A DNA stretch of 64,000 nt from Sphingobacterium allocomposti (GCF_008124885.1 NZ_VNHX01000020.1:25922-89921); one strand, 5' to 3'. Shown: positions 8,585 to 17,450, numbered from the stretch's first letter. Numbers and translations: made by a program. Notes: generated by a model from the sequence alone, not told the origin.

Positions 8585-8801
8585 ACGTGATATCTTCTGT
8601 TTTTTTATTACTTCTCGGAACAGGTGTATTGCAACCTGATACACCGCAACAACCCATATTCATCAAAGGCATCAGGGAGAACAGACCGCCCAATCCCACG
8701 AGCAACCATGCGTTTGCCATGATACCCTGTACAATAATAATGATACCCAACGCCAAACGCAGCACCCGCATAAAATTCCAATTCTTCAAATAGTTTTTCA
8801 T
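8568..8801 (-). CDS. Small membrane protein, DUF2892/YgaP-tail type
   Basis: The 77-residue protein has two hydrophobic helices (LALGIIIIVQGIMANAWLL and VGLGGLFSLMPLMN) followed by a Cys-rich loop (MGCCGVSGCNTPV). The helix pair is like the membrane part of YgaP-type rhodaneses (DUF2892). It is the first gene of the run leading to thioredoxin and the YeeE pair. Its stop overlaps the next start by 17 nt. It probably supports sulfur transfer at the membrane. Confidence 0.65.
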   Translation of the reverse strand: MKNYLKNWNFMRVLRLALGIIIIVQGIMANAWLLVGLGGLFSLMPLMNMGCCGVSGCNTPVPRSNKKTEDITYEEVR

Positions 8802-8866
8802 CGTCTTTTCCGTTTAAGAGTGTTGATACTAAAAAGGCATATACTATATACCGTTGCACCTACATA

Positions 8867-9481
8867 CTATTTTTTTATGGCGAAAATTCTTACCACATCG
8901 GCCTCTCCCAGATGATGCTTCCCCTCATTCAGTTCCGTTTTCGTTTCGATAGCTTCAAGAAATTCAAACCCCTCAAAATCGGACATTAATTCCTCCAGTC
9001 TATAAAGCATTGCTACGTCCCTCGGCCCACCCGCATTTGGATTTATCTTTTGGTTTTCCATGTGACGCTTCCCAAAAGCTTCCAAAATGAGTGTACCACC
9101 TTTCCTTAGATAAGTGCTTAATTTTTGATGGTATGCCGTTCTTTTTTCCGAATGAAAATGTGCATACACCAAAGCCAATACATCAAATGAATTTTCGGGA
9201 TACCGGATATCTTCCAAATCTGAAATAGTATAGTCGATTGCTACCTCGTTTTTTTGAGCCAATCTCTCCGCTTTTTTCTTTCCAGTAGTGCTTTGGTCAA
9301 AGGCTGAAACCATCCAGCCTGATTTTGCAGCAAATACGGCATTTCTTCCTTCTCCCTCTGCGGGTAGTAGGATTTTACCCTTACGTAGCTCCGTTAGTTT
9401 CGCTTTTAGGTATTCGTTTGGATTTTCTCCATATACAAAATCCTTTCCGCTATATCGTTCGTCCCAAAAAGCTTTCATCAT
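8867..9481 (-). CDS. SAM-dependent class I methyltransferase
   Basis: The 204-residue protein has the SAM-binding motif LLPAEGEGRNAVFAAKSG followed by an acidic residue in VSAFDQS, and a SAM-fold core with LVYAHFHSEKR. The family includes TehB-like and thiol/tellurite methyltransferases, but the acceptor is not evident. It overlaps the rhodanese gene by 4 nt (ATGA), so the pair is translationally coupled. That coupling suggests methylation of a sulfur species or thiol for detoxification. Confidence 0.8.
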   Translation of the reverse strand: MMKAFWDERYSGKDFVYGENPNEYLKAKLTELRKGKILLPAEGEGRNAVFAAKSGWMVSAFDQSTTGKKKAERLAQKNEVAIDYTISDLEDIRYPENSFDVLALVYAHFHSEKRTAYHQKLSTYLRKGGTLILEAFGKRHMENQKINPNAGGPRDVAMLYRLEELMSDFEGFEFLEAIETKTELNEGKHHLGEADVVRIFAIKK

Positions 9482-9849
9482 TTATTATTAAGTTCCTGAT
9501 TTACATTTTGCAACGTTCCACCGTTGGTCACATTCCGAAAACCGTTCTGTTCCAAAATGCTTTTTGCCTGTCCGCTCCGGTTTCCGCTCCGGCAGAAGAC
9601 AACAATATTTTTCTTGCCCTTGAATTTGGATAATTGGCCTGAGACTTTATCCAGCGGAATGTTTACCGCTCCTTTCACACTGCCTGCGGAAAACTCGGCA
9701 GGTGTGCGAACATCCACTAAAAACGCACCATTGCTTACGGCTTCTTTCAATTCGCCGTCGTCTGTCGGTGCAAACATATTTTTGAAAATTCCAAACATTG
9801 TTATTACGGTTATTGTGATGATAATTAGCTTAACATTTTCCTTTGCCAT
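9478..9849 (-). CDS. Membrane-anchored single-domain rhodanese
   Basis: The 123-residue protein begins with a membrane segment (LIIITITVITMFGIF). One rhodanese domain follows, with LVDVRTPAEFSAGSVKGAVN and the active loop VFCRSGNRSGQAKS, which holds the catalytic Cys. Rhodaneses move sulfane sulfur between thiosulfate, persulfides and acceptors. It is coupled with the methyltransferase downstream. The anchor probably places the domain on the periplasmic side, where thiosulfate and persulfide would be met first. Confidence 0.85.
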   Translation of the reverse strand: MAKENVKLIIITITVITMFGIFKNMFAPTDDGELKEAVSNGAFLVDVRTPAEFSAGSVKGAVNIPLDKVSGQLSKFKGKKNIVVFCRSGNRSGQAKSILEQNGFRNVTNGGTLQNVNQELNNK

Positions 9850-9911
9850 ACGAATTGTCTTGGGGAATTGACTTCTCTCCGACAGGTCGAAAAAATCCCA
9901 TTATTCATATT

Positions 9912-11321
9912 TTAAGCATCGGTGCAGGCAAAACCCGTTGTTTTACCATTGGCTGCCAACCATTCTGTCATACCGCCCGAAAAGTTCTTTACGTTTTCAA
10001 AGCCGTTCTTGGTAAGGATGGAATAAGCTATCGCCGAGCGGTCGCCTGCCTGGCAGTGGATGATTACCTGTTTGTCCTTACTGATTTTATCCAGATTGTC
10101 CGGCAAGGTTCCCACAAAGACATTATCTGCTCCCTCAATGTGTCCCGCTTCATATTCTGATGCGCCCCGAACATCTACTATCTGTACATTTTCCTGCCCG
10201 ATGTTGGTTTTAAATTCGTCTAAGGAAATCACATCTGCCGTCTGGAGTTCTATACCCAAATCGTTTACCTCTGAAATGTAGCCATAAATGTTGTCCAAGC
10301 CTATACGCATCAGTTTACGGGTCAAGTCTTCCATCCGGCTGTCATCAGCTACCAATATAAACTGCTCCTGATAGTTCAACAGCCAACCGCACCACGTAGA
10401 AAATGAGTTATTGCCTTGAATGTTCAGGCTTCCGGGAATAAAGCCATTGGCAAAATCCGTCTTATTGCGGGTGTCTATCACCCTGATACCTTTTTCATAG
10501 GCGGAAATAAACTGCTCTTTGCTCAATTTCGGGTGTTTCGGCACTTCAACCAATAAAGTACGTGGCACTTTATTGAGGTGCTTCATCATTGCAAAATATT
10601 TAGGCGGTTCTGGCTGGTCTGCTAAAAGGTAATCGGTAAAGCCTTTTTCGTCTTCGCCATATTGGAACGCCCAATTACGGATTTTTTCATAACCTACGGT
10701 AGAACTGTGTACCGCTCCCAAAGCCTTTCCGCAAGCTGAACCTGCTCCGTGTGCCGACCATACCTGCACATATTCCGGCAATGCGGCAAACTTTTTCAAC
10801 GATTGGAACATCTGTTTGGCTCCGGCTTCTTTTGTACCGATAAGCCCTGCGGCTTTCTCCAGTAAATCAGGACGACCAATATCGCCTACAAAAACAAAAT
10901 CGCCTGTGAATACCATAACGGGCTCGTCCGTTGCCGGATGGTCCGTTAGCAAAAAGCTGATGCTTTCGGGCGTGTGACCAGGTGTGTGCATGACCTCCAA
11001 TGTAAGGTTACCTACTTTAATCACATCACCGTCTTTCAGTCCCTTGTGCGGGAACTGATATTGCCAGTCTTTGCCGCCCTCGTCCGAAAGGTACATTGTT
11101 GCCCCGATTACTGCCGCCAGCTCTCTTGAACCGCACAGAAAGTCGGCGTGTATATGGGTTTCGGCTATGTGCGTAATCCGCAAATTGTTTTGCTTTGCAA
11201 TGTCGAGATATACGTCAATATCCCTTTGGGCATCTATTACGATTGCTTCACCAGTTACCTGACAGCCTATTATATAACTGCCCTGTGCCAAACTTCTATC
11301 ATATACGTGCTGAAAAAACAT
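9912..11321 (-). CDS. Cytosolic MBL-fold hydrolase with two rhodanese domains (persulfide dioxygenase-like)
   Basis: The 469-residue protein is a close paralogue of the exported enzyme at 5316-6791 but has no signal peptide. It shows ETHIHADFLCGSREL, HTPGHTPES and GDFVFVGDIGRPDLL in the metallo-beta-lactamase domain. The first rhodanese domain again lacks Cys, and the second is active (HCQAGDRSAIAYS). The expected reaction is oxidation of glutathione- or similar persulfide to sulfite, which the TauE-type protein encoded just upstream could export. Its promoter has copy 2 of the shared operator. Confidence 0.87.
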   Translation of the reverse strand: MFFQHVYDRSLAQGSYIIGCQVTGEAIVIDAQRDIDVYLDIAKQNNLRITHIAETHIHADFLCGSRELAAVIGATMYLSDEGGKDWQYQFPHKGLKDGDVIKVGNLTLEVMHTPGHTPESISFLLTDHPATDEPVMVFTGDFVFVGDIGRPDLLEKAAGLIGTKEAGAKQMFQSLKKFAALPEYVQVWSAHGAGSACGKALGAVHSSTVGYEKIRNWAFQYGEDEKGFTDYLLADQPEPPKYFAMMKHLNKVPRTLLVEVPKHPKLSKEQFISAYEKGIRVIDTRNKTDFANGFIPGSLNIQGNNSFSTWCGWLLNYQEQFILVADDSRMEDLTRKLMRIGLDNIYGYISEVNDLGIELQTADVISLDEFKTNIGQENVQIVDVRGASEYEAGHIEGADNVFVGTLPDNLDKISKDKQVIIHCQAGDRSAIAYSILTKNGFENVKNFSGGMTEWLAANGKTTGFACTDA

Positions 11322-11360
11322 AGTCCTTTATTTTTATGATTCATTATTTCTTTTATACTG

Positions 11361-11411
11361 CAAATTTCCGTTACTTATTTTTATCCTACAGCTACTTTGG
11401 TCACATAAGGA
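11361..11411 (-). promoter_or_regulatory. Crp/Fnr-type operator with -7 element, copy 2
   Basis: On the minus strand, ATGTGACCAAAGTAGCTGTA is followed 40 nt from the GTGAC start by TTTG in AAATTTGCAGTATA. It lies in the gap between the TauE-type gene and the cytosolic MBL gene, 39 nt before the latter's start, so this gene has its own promoter. Confidence 0.78.
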
Positions 11412-11413
11412 AA

Positions 11414-12214
11414 TTATTTTAGTATGGTTTCTTTAATGATTATATAAATCCCCATTACCAGCACAAACCAACCGAAAGCGGACTTTAATCTGTTCGCCTT
11501 TATTTTCGTAGAAAGATAGCTGCCTATCAGGATGCCGATAATGGCAATAGCGGCAATGCTCAATAAAAATCTCCATTGCACGGAAGTATGCGACAGGGAA
11601 AATAAAAAGCCCATTAATGAATTGATGGAAATGATAACCAATGATGTGCCCACGGCTGTTTTCATCGGTAGCCTCAGCAGGTTTACCAAAGCAGGTATTA
11701 TGAGGAAACCGCCACCTGCTCCAATCAGCCCCGTAATCACCCCGATAAAAATTCCCTGCATCAGAATTTGGAAGTAGTTGAGTGATTGCCTTTTCGGGGC
11801 TTCTTCATTTGACTTCCCGTCGTCTTTCTTTATCATACTGTACGATGCTACAATCATCAGTACGGCAAAGAGCAACATCAGTAAAATGTTTTTGGTTACG
11901 GTATAGCTCCCGATAGTAAAGACGTGCTGCGAGATAGCAGGCAGAATGTAATGCCTTGTCAGAAAAATGGCGGCTATGGACGGAATACCGAAAACGATAG
12001 CTGTTTTGATATTAACCAATCCTTTTTTGAAATAAGAAAACGAGCCGACCACACTCGTTGCACCAACGATAAAAAGAGAATAAGCGGTAGCCAGTACTGC
12101 ATCGAGGCTAAACAAGTAAACCAGCATCGGAACCGTAAGAATACTGCCGCCACCGCCGATTAGCCCTAATGCTATTCCTACAAAAATTGATGCCAAGTAA
12201 CCTGCTATGTCCAT
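11414..12214 (-). CDS. TauE/SafE family sulfite exporter-like membrane protein
   Basis: From ATG at 12214 (MDIAGYLAS) the protein has 266 residues, about eight membrane helices and the two family glycine-rich repeats (LGLIGGGGSILTVP and TGLIGAGGGFLIIPALV). TauE/SafE proteins export sulfite, sulfoacetate or other anions. Next to a persulfide dioxygenase, sulfite export is the natural guess. Its promoter, overlapping the end of the Crp/Fnr gene, holds copy 3 of the operator. The longer reading from 12256 is unlikely because it would begin inside the promoter. Confidence 0.85.
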   Translation of the reverse strand: MDIAGYLASIFVGIALGLIGGGGSILTVPMLVYLFSLDAVLATAYSLFIVGATSVVGSFSYFKKGLVNIKTAIVFGIPSIAAIFLTRHYILPAISQHVFTIGSYTVTKNILLMLLFAVLMIVASYSMIKKDDGKSNEEAPKRQSLNYFQILMQGIFIGVITGLIGAGGGFLIIPALVNLLRLPMKTAVGTSLVIISINSLMGFLFSLSHTSVQWRFLLSIAAIAIIGILIGSYLSTKIKANRLKSAFGWFVLVMGIYIIIKETILK

Positions 12215-12236
12215 AAGATGTCTGAAATTGATACTG

Positions 12237-12287
12237 CAAAATTGTATCAATTTCAAATCCTATACAGTTACTTTAGTCACACAAGGA
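12237..12287 (-). promoter_or_regulatory. Crp/Fnr-type operator with -7 element, copy 3
   Basis: On the minus strand, GTGTGACTAAAGTAACTGTA overlaps the stop codon of the Crp/Fnr gene. The TTTG core of AATTTTGCAGTAT follows exactly 40 nt from the GTGAC start. The TauE-type start codon is 23 nt further on. Confidence 0.78.
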
Positions 12288-12900
12288 TGATTTTGTTTCT
12301 GCCCAGCTGCACCTTGCCCATGTCTTCCAATTGCTTTAAAAGGCGTGATACAACGGTTCGGGCAGTACCCAGCTCATTGGCTAATTGTTCGTGCGTTATG
12401 TTTAAAATATTGCTTCCCGTAAGTTCCTGTTTTTTGTATAATAAAGATAACAATCGCTCATCGACCTTTTTAAAAGTGACATCGTTGACTACTTCCAACA
12501 GTTCCTCAAAACGCTTGTGGTACAAACGGAAAATATAATCCAGCCACTGCGGATATTCCTTAATGAACAAGGATACTTTATCCATAGGCAGAAAAAGAAC
12601 CTCGGCATCTTCTTCCACTACGGCTTTTACCTTGCTTGTTTCGTTGTGCATACCACCCAAAAAGGACATAATACAGCTTTCTCCGGATCTGATGTAATAG
12701 AGCAGGATTTCTTTGCCGTCTTCATCTGTTCGCATAACTTTCAGCGTTCCTCTGGTAACAATGGGGATAGAACGTATGTAGGCGTTTTCATCCAAGAGAA
12801 CGGTTCCTGCTCCATACTCTTTTCGTATGCTGTATTCATAAAGCTTCCCAATTAATTCAGGCGATGATTTAAATTCTGTTATATGTTCAAGTTGCTCCAT
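12277..12900 (-). CDS. Crp/Fnr family transcriptional regulator
   Basis: The 207-residue protein has an N-terminal cyclic-nucleotide-binding-like domain (GAGTVLLDENAYIRSIPIV) and a C-terminal winged helix (ITHEQLANELGTARTVVSRLLKQLE) with the usual Crp-family recognition helix. No Fnr-type Cys cluster is seen, so the signal is unclear. It sits upstream of the TauE and MBL genes and is the best candidate to bind the three identical operators nearby. Its own upstream region lacks the motif. Confidence 0.87.
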   Translation of the reverse strand: MEQLEHITEFKSSPELIGKLYEYSIRKEYGAGTVLLDENAYIRSIPIVTRGTLKVMRTDEDGKEILLYYIRSGESCIMSFLGGMHNETSKVKAVVEEDAEVLFLPMDKVSLFIKEYPQWLDYIFRLYHKRFEELLEVVNDVTFKKVDERLLSLLYKKQELTGSNILNITHEQLANELGTARTVVSRLLKQLEDMGKVQLGRNKIILV

Positions 12901-12960
12901 TTTTCTATGTCGGGTTACCAGTTTTTGTTCATTTGTCCTTTGACTTTCATAAATACAAAG

Positions 12961-13264
12961 TTAAACTTTTGGTGCTAACTGTTCTGCTATCAAGCCCATT
13001 AATGCTGAAGCCGGAAACCCCCTGACTGCCTCCACTTTAAATCTCCATTTTTAAAATCATTAAAGTAGGCACACTGCGTACCTGAAGCTGTGTGGCAAGT
13101 TCCCCGTTTTGATCAATATCAACTTTAATAACCGGAGCATTTTTTCCCATCCTTTTGCCTTACTTCATCTACGATTGGCCCTGCATTTGGCACGGCCCAC
13201 ACCACGTGGCAAAACAATCAATCAATATGGGTTTGTCCTGAATTATTATTTCTTGAAATGTCAT
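12961..13264 (-). pseudogene. Decayed thioredoxin gene
   Basis: Starting at 13264, MTFQEIII and ATWCGPCQM match the intact thioredoxin at 8092-8385, but the frame then breaks just after the active site. Later parts continue in other frames: VRSVPTLMILK, then NGDLKWRQSGG, then FPASALMGLIAEQL. At least three frameshifts are needed to read through. It is a second copy that has lost function and shows that this block was once duplicated or rearranged. Confidence 0.8.
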
Positions 13265-13300
13265 CGTTTTACGTTTTTGAGTTGATAAAATAGCTAATGA

Positions 13301-13330
13301 AAAGAAAGCCGTTTGGAGACGACTTTCTTT
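13301..13330 (-). terminator. Terminator hairpin after osmC-like gene
   Basis: AAAGAAAG pairs with CTTTCTTT, with further inner pairs (CGT/ACG). It begins 4 nt after the stop of the OsmC-like gene on the minus strand and ends in a T-rich run. Confidence 0.6.
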
Positions 13331-13333
13331 ATG

Positions 13334-13747
13334 CTATTCCAATGTAGCCTTTAAGCTGATTTCGGCTTTGATCGCATTGCCTACAGCACACATTTCTTTT
13401 GCTTTTTGAGCAAAGCCTTGGAATTGTTCTTCTGTTATGTCTGGAATTTTAGCTGTCAATGTAAGGTCTGAATTAGTGATAACTTTGTTTTTCAACGTCA
13501 ATTCGGCTGATGTTTCCAATTTTTCCGCACGGATACCCGCTTGCGACAAAATATAGCTAAGCGTGAGGTTATAACAGGTAGCATGGGCTGACTCCAAAAG
13601 CTCTTCGGGATTGCTTATTGCTGTGGTTTCATTTTTCGCAAAAACGGGGGCGAATGTCACATTGTGTAGAGAAGAATGTGCTGCGTCTAATTTTCCCGAT
13701 CCCTCTTTAAAACTTCCTTGCCATACGGCTGTAATCTTTGATTGCAT
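13334..13747 (-). CDS. OsmC family peroxiredoxin-like protein
   Basis: The 137-residue protein belongs to the OsmC/Ohr fold. It has the first conserved Cys in LESAHATCYNLTLSYIL and the second in KEMCAVGNAIKAEISL. OsmC proteins reduce organic hydroperoxides with dihydrolipoamide or other thiols. A -7 box (TACCTTTG on the minus strand, 13786-13779) lies about 30 nt upstream of the start. An AraC gene is upstream in the same direction. It extends the thiol and oxidative-stress theme of the region. Confidence 0.88.
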   Translation of the reverse strand: MQSKITAVWQGSFKEGSGKLDAAHSSLHNVTFAPVFAKNETTAISNPEELLESAHATCYNLTLSYILSQAGIRAEKLETSAELTLKNKVITNSDLTLTAKIPDITEEQFQGFAQKAKEMCAVGNAIKAEISLKATLE

Positions 13748-13849
13748 ATATCTATTATTTGATTAAACATTATACATACAAAGGTACTTCAAGGGCCACC
13801 TCCAGACAATGGAGATACTTCTCATAGTATAGCATATTTCGCCCTACCT

Positions 13850-14704
13850 TTAATATATGCTTGCTGTTTTCCTAAATTCAAGAGGTGATTTCTCTGTTTG
13901 TATTTTAAAAAAACGGACAAAATAAGATTGGTCGTCATATCCAAGCTGGGCAGAAATTTCCTTTACCGAAAGGTCTGTGTGGGCAAGCAGACGCTTTGCC
14001 TGAAGAATAATCCTGTTTTTGACAAATGTATTGGGCGACGTTCCTTTTTCCTTTACGATCTTTCGGTTTAAGGTCTTTGGGCTGATATGGAGTAGCGCTG
14101 CATATTCTGAGACGCTGTGCAGTTTGTGATAATTGGTTTCTACCAATTGACTGAACTTTCTGCTTAGTTCATCTTCTATTGTACCAAGACCTTTTTGGTC
14201 AGGCGTTCGATCAAGCCAAGCTCTGCTTGCCGTGATGATAAGTTCTTTCAGCTTCGTTCTCGACATTTCTTCTGTCCAGTAATCTTCCTTGCTGAGTTCC
14301 TGCTTAATCTCGTCCATTATCCTGTTGAATGAAACATTTTCATGTTCTTCCACGACGATAGAGGGCGTTTCAAAAACATTATTGAACAATACGCCGTCAC
14401 AGGTAAGTTCCTTATCGTGAAAGGCAATACAATAAAACTCGGGATTGAAATAAACCAGCTTACCTCTGCTGTTATTGCCGATCTGAAACTGTTGTCCGAT
14501 ATTGAAAAAAAACAGGGTATCCCGTTCAGTTCTGTATTCCACAAAATCAGAAGTTATGGTGCTTCCGCTTTCTGCATAAAGAACAACGTAGCAATCTTTT
14601 GATTTTCGACAAGGTAGCCGAAAATCATCAAATGAAATGATTGTATCGAATGGTATATAACCGATTTTTTTGTTTCCAAAAGATTTTAAGACTTCCATAT
14701 ACAC
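13850..14704 (-). CDS. AraC family transcriptional regulator
   Basis: The 284-residue protein carries an N-terminal sensor part and a C-terminal pair of HTH units (LHSVSEYAALLHISPKTLN; LSVKEISAQLGYDDQSYFVR). It lies between the OsmC gene and the metal-binding lipoprotein gene on the same strand. Either could be its target, but no shared motif was found. ATG at 14698 is an alternative start. Confidence 0.85.
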   Translation of the reverse strand: MYMEVLKSFGNKKIGYIPFDTIISFDDFRLPCRKSKDCYVVLYAESGSTITSDFVEYRTERDTLFFFNIGQQFQIGNNSRGKLVYFNPEFYCIAFHDKELTCDGVLFNNVFETPSIVVEEHENVSFNRIMDEIKQELSKEDYWTEEMSRTKLKELIITASRAWLDRTPDQKGLGTIEDELSRKFSQLVETNYHKLHSVSEYAALLHISPKTLNRKIVKEKGTSPNTFVKNRIILQAKRLLAHTDLSVKEISAQLGYDDQSYFVRFFKIQTEKSPLEFRKTASIY

Positions 14705-14723
14705 ATTGCTACATCAATTATAT

Positions 14724-15677
14724 TTAATGCTCGTGGTGGCCGTGATGCCCATCGTCATGCGCATTCTTCTCGCCCTCCGCTACATCTACGGTAAAGTCTG
14801 CTGTATGCACTTTTCCGTTCGTCTGGAACTCTACCCAAATTCTGTAAGTACCTGTTTTCTTAATGTGCGTTTCGGCGTAAATAGGAAAACGGTCGTCTGA
14901 TATGGGATGGATATGCAGAAAGTCCTTATTCTCTTTACTGACCATGGCGATATGGGCAGTTGCTGCAAGGTATGGCTGTATATCGCTTTCGGTTAATTTC
15001 TTGCCGTCTTTTACAACCGATATTTCCAATGCCTGTGAACGGTTGGTTTTTAAATCCTTTCCGTTTTCAAGTGTCACCGTATAGCCGTCCACCACGGAAA
15101 CAAGTTTGGTTGAGAAATCTGCCTTACTATCGGAACTTCCCTTTACGATAATTTCTTTTTTATCCACTACGGAAGCTGCCCCCTGTGGTTTAAAGTCTGA
15201 AAAAAGAATGTATTTTCCACCGTTGGGAAACGTTTCGGCAATGGTATAGGAACCATCTGCCTGTTCTTCGGGATGGATGTGCCTGAACCATGAAAGGTTT
15301 TCATCCACGATCATCAAATGGACTTTCATTTCGTGCGATATATCCAACGGAACATGCTTATTGTTTTCCTGAAAAGCGAAAGTCAATTTTGCTGATGTTC
15401 CTGCTTCAATGGTCTGTGGTTCCGTATGCAGTTTAACCTCAACTTTAGAGGCATTCTCATCGGAAACGGGGACTAAATCCATTCCGCATTTAGGGCATTT
15501 ATCACCTTTTTTTCCTGTTTCTTCGGGGTGCATAGGACAGGTATATATGCCGTCGCTATGGCTGTGCTGATGCTGTTCCATATCTGATCTTTTATTTTGT
15601 GTGTTATTACAGGCTGTAAGGAATAAGCCTGCAACAACTGTACCTGCTATTACCGATGTTTTAAATATTTTTTTCAT
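14724..15677 (-). CDS. Heavy-metal-binding lipoprotein (CPMHP domain, His-rich tail)
   Basis: The 317-residue protein has a lipobox (AGLFLTAC), then a His-rich stretch and a heavy-metal-binding domain with YTCPMHPEE and CPKCGMDLVPV. Two Ig-like beta domains follow, containing WFRHIHPE and FLHIHPISDDRFP. It ends in a metal-binding tail (HDDGHHGHHEH). Proteins of this build bind copper or zinc at the outer face of the membrane and are common in metal-resistance loci of Bacteroidota. The CopA ATPase and HMA proteins upstream support a copper role. Confidence 0.82.
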   Translation of the reverse strand: MKKIFKTSVIAGTVVAGLFLTACNNTQNKRSDMEQHQHSHSDGIYTCPMHPEETGKKGDKCPKCGMDLVPVSDENASKVEVKLHTEPQTIEAGTSAKLTFAFQENNKHVPLDISHEMKVHLMIVDENLSWFRHIHPEEQADGSYTIAETFPNGGKYILFSDFKPQGAASVVDKKEIIVKGSSDSKADFSTKLVSVVDGYTVTLENGKDLKTNRSQALEISVVKDGKKLTESDIQPYLAATAHIAMVSKENKDFLHIHPISDDRFPIYAETHIKKTGTYRIWVEFQTNGKVHTADFTVDVAEGEKNAHDDGHHGHHEH

Positions 15678-15709
15678 TCTGTATTCTTGATTTAAGATAG
15701 ACCATGTTT

Positions 15710-17167
15710 TTATTGTTTTCCCGTCGCATGCTGAACGTTGGCATTGATGACAAAAAAGCTGATAACCCCGATAGTGATAAGTGTAAACGCACCTACTATA
15801 AGGGCGGCTGAATAGCCGTTTATCAAAGCGTTGTTTGCTGCGCTGATAAGCCCATCGTTTTGGGAAGCATGCGCCTGATGGAGTACGGAAAATGCATCGG
15901 GAAGTTGCTTTGCCGATACGGTTACGGCGATTGACGATAAAATGGCAAGACCAAGAGCCGTACCTATTTGCTGTGATGCATTAAGCAATGCAGACGCGAT
16001 ACCGGATTGGTGAGCCTGTACTTTATTAACGGCTGCAAGCGTTAACGGAATAAAACTCATTCCGAACCCAAATGCTACGAAAAATATCGCAGGCATAAGA
16101 TGTCCCGCATAACCTGTGTGCTCATGGACTGTGGATAGCCAAAACATGCTGCCGCTACATATAAACATTCCCAATGCCACGATACTCCGGGGGCGGAATT
16201 TGGCAACCAACTTCGAAATTATCGCTGTTGCCAGAATAACACCCGCACTGAAAGGAAGCCAAGCTAAACCTGTTTGCAACGGACTAAAGCCAAGAACAAT
16301 CTGCATATACAATGTCAACAGATACACTACACCCATCGGTGCAAAAGCCAGGAATACCATTCCCAGATACGAACCTGAACGGCTACGGTCTTTGAATAGG
16401 CTTAACGGAAGCATCGGTTCTTTGCCGCGGGCTTGGCTGGCGATAAATATCGCTAACACGACCATAGCCGTAATGAAGAATGTTATCGTGGCACTATCCG
16501 TCCAGCCATATTCCCCCGCTCTGGTAATCGCATAGACCAGCGATGCCATTCCCAGCGTTCCTGTTACTGCGCCCAATAGGTCCAATTTCCCTTTTTGTCG
16601 TTCTGCATCTACTAATTTCCGAGAACCTGCAAGGATTCCTAAGCCTATCGGAACAGTAATGAAATAAACCCAGCGCCATCCGAACGCGCTTGTCAACACT
16701 CCGCCTAGCAGCAACCCTATAATCATTCCAAGCCCCGACATCGCACCATATACTGCCAAGGCGGTATTGCGTTGTTTTCCTTGTGGAAAGGTAACGGCAA
16801 TCAATGCCAATACATTGGGGGCTATCATTGCAGCTCCTGTTCCTTGAATAAACCGGGCGGCAATAAGGGATATGTCGTTTTGTGCCAGACCTGCTGACAT
16901 GGACGCTATGGTAAATACCACAACGCCTACCTGTAGGATAAGCTTACGCCCGAATATATCACCCAGTTTCCCGCCGAAAAGCAACAATGCGCCGAAAGCC
17001 AGAATATAGGCGTTGATTACCCAAGGCAAATTGGATGCAGATATACCCAAGCCCTGCTGTATGTTTGGTAAAGCGATGTTGGAAATAAAATCGTCCATCA
17101 CAATGGTAAGCTGCGCCGTGGCAATAACAAGCAGGGGCAATAGATATTTACTGTTACTTTTATTCAT
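15710..17167 (-). CDS. MFS transporter, DHA2 (14-helix) family
   Basis: The 485-residue protein has about 14 membrane helices and MFS signatures, including GGKLGDIFGRK in the first loop and the drug/proton antiporter motif in ALIAVTFPQGKQRN. DHA2 pumps expel drugs and other toxic organics in exchange for protons. It stands between the metal-binding lipoprotein and the HMA protein on the same strand. The substrate is unknown. Confidence 0.87.
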   Translation of the reverse strand: MNKSNSKYLLPLLVIATAQLTIVMDDFISNIALPNIQQGLGISASNLPWVINAYILAFGALLLFGGKLGDIFGRKLILQVGVVVFTIASMSAGLAQNDISLIAARFIQGTGAAMIAPNVLALIAVTFPQGKQRNTALAVYGAMSGLGMIIGLLLGGVLTSAFGWRWVYFITVPIGLGILAGSRKLVDAERQKGKLDLLGAVTGTLGMASLVYAITRAGEYGWTDSATITFFITAMVVLAIFIASQARGKEPMLPLSLFKDRSRSGSYLGMVFLAFAPMGVVYLLTLYMQIVLGFSPLQTGLAWLPFSAGVILATAIISKLVAKFRPRSIVALGMFICSGSMFWLSTVHEHTGYAGHLMPAIFFVAFGFGMSFIPLTLAAVNKVQAHQSGIASALLNASQQIGTALGLAILSSIAVTVSAKQLPDAFSVLHQAHASQNDGLISAANNALINGYSAALIVGAFTLITIGVISFFVINANVQHATGKQ

Positions 17168-17231
17168 ATATCTGCTTCTTCTTTATCAAATATCGAAGTA
17201 GTGAACTGGCTACTCCGATATTCTGAAATTA

Positions 17232-17450
17232 TTATGCTATCGGCTCGATTTTGAAACCTTTGCTTTGGATGATAGCTACCACTTCGTCTTCTGTAATCCC
17301 CTTAGAACTTACCGTAAGAATTTTATCTGTATTGGTCGTGTCAACGTTCCAATGGCAGATACCCTCGGCACTGTCCAAATCAGACTGAACTTTTGACACA
17401 CAACCTCCGCAATTAAGGTTTGTTTTGAATTGAAACTCTTTGTTTTCCAT
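17232..17450 (-). CDS. HMA-domain metal chaperone-like protein
   Basis: The 72-residue protein is a single ferredoxin-like heavy-metal-associated domain with the binding motif NLNCGGCVSKV. Such proteins carry Cu(I) to P-type ATPases. It is encoded right downstream of the CopA-type ATPase, the usual neighbour. The CGGC form of the CxxC motif is common in Bacteroidota members. Confidence 0.88.
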   Translation of the reverse strand: MENKEFQFKTNLNCGGCVSKVQSDLDSAEGICHWNVDTTNTDKILTVSSKGITEDEVVAIIQSKGFKIEPIA

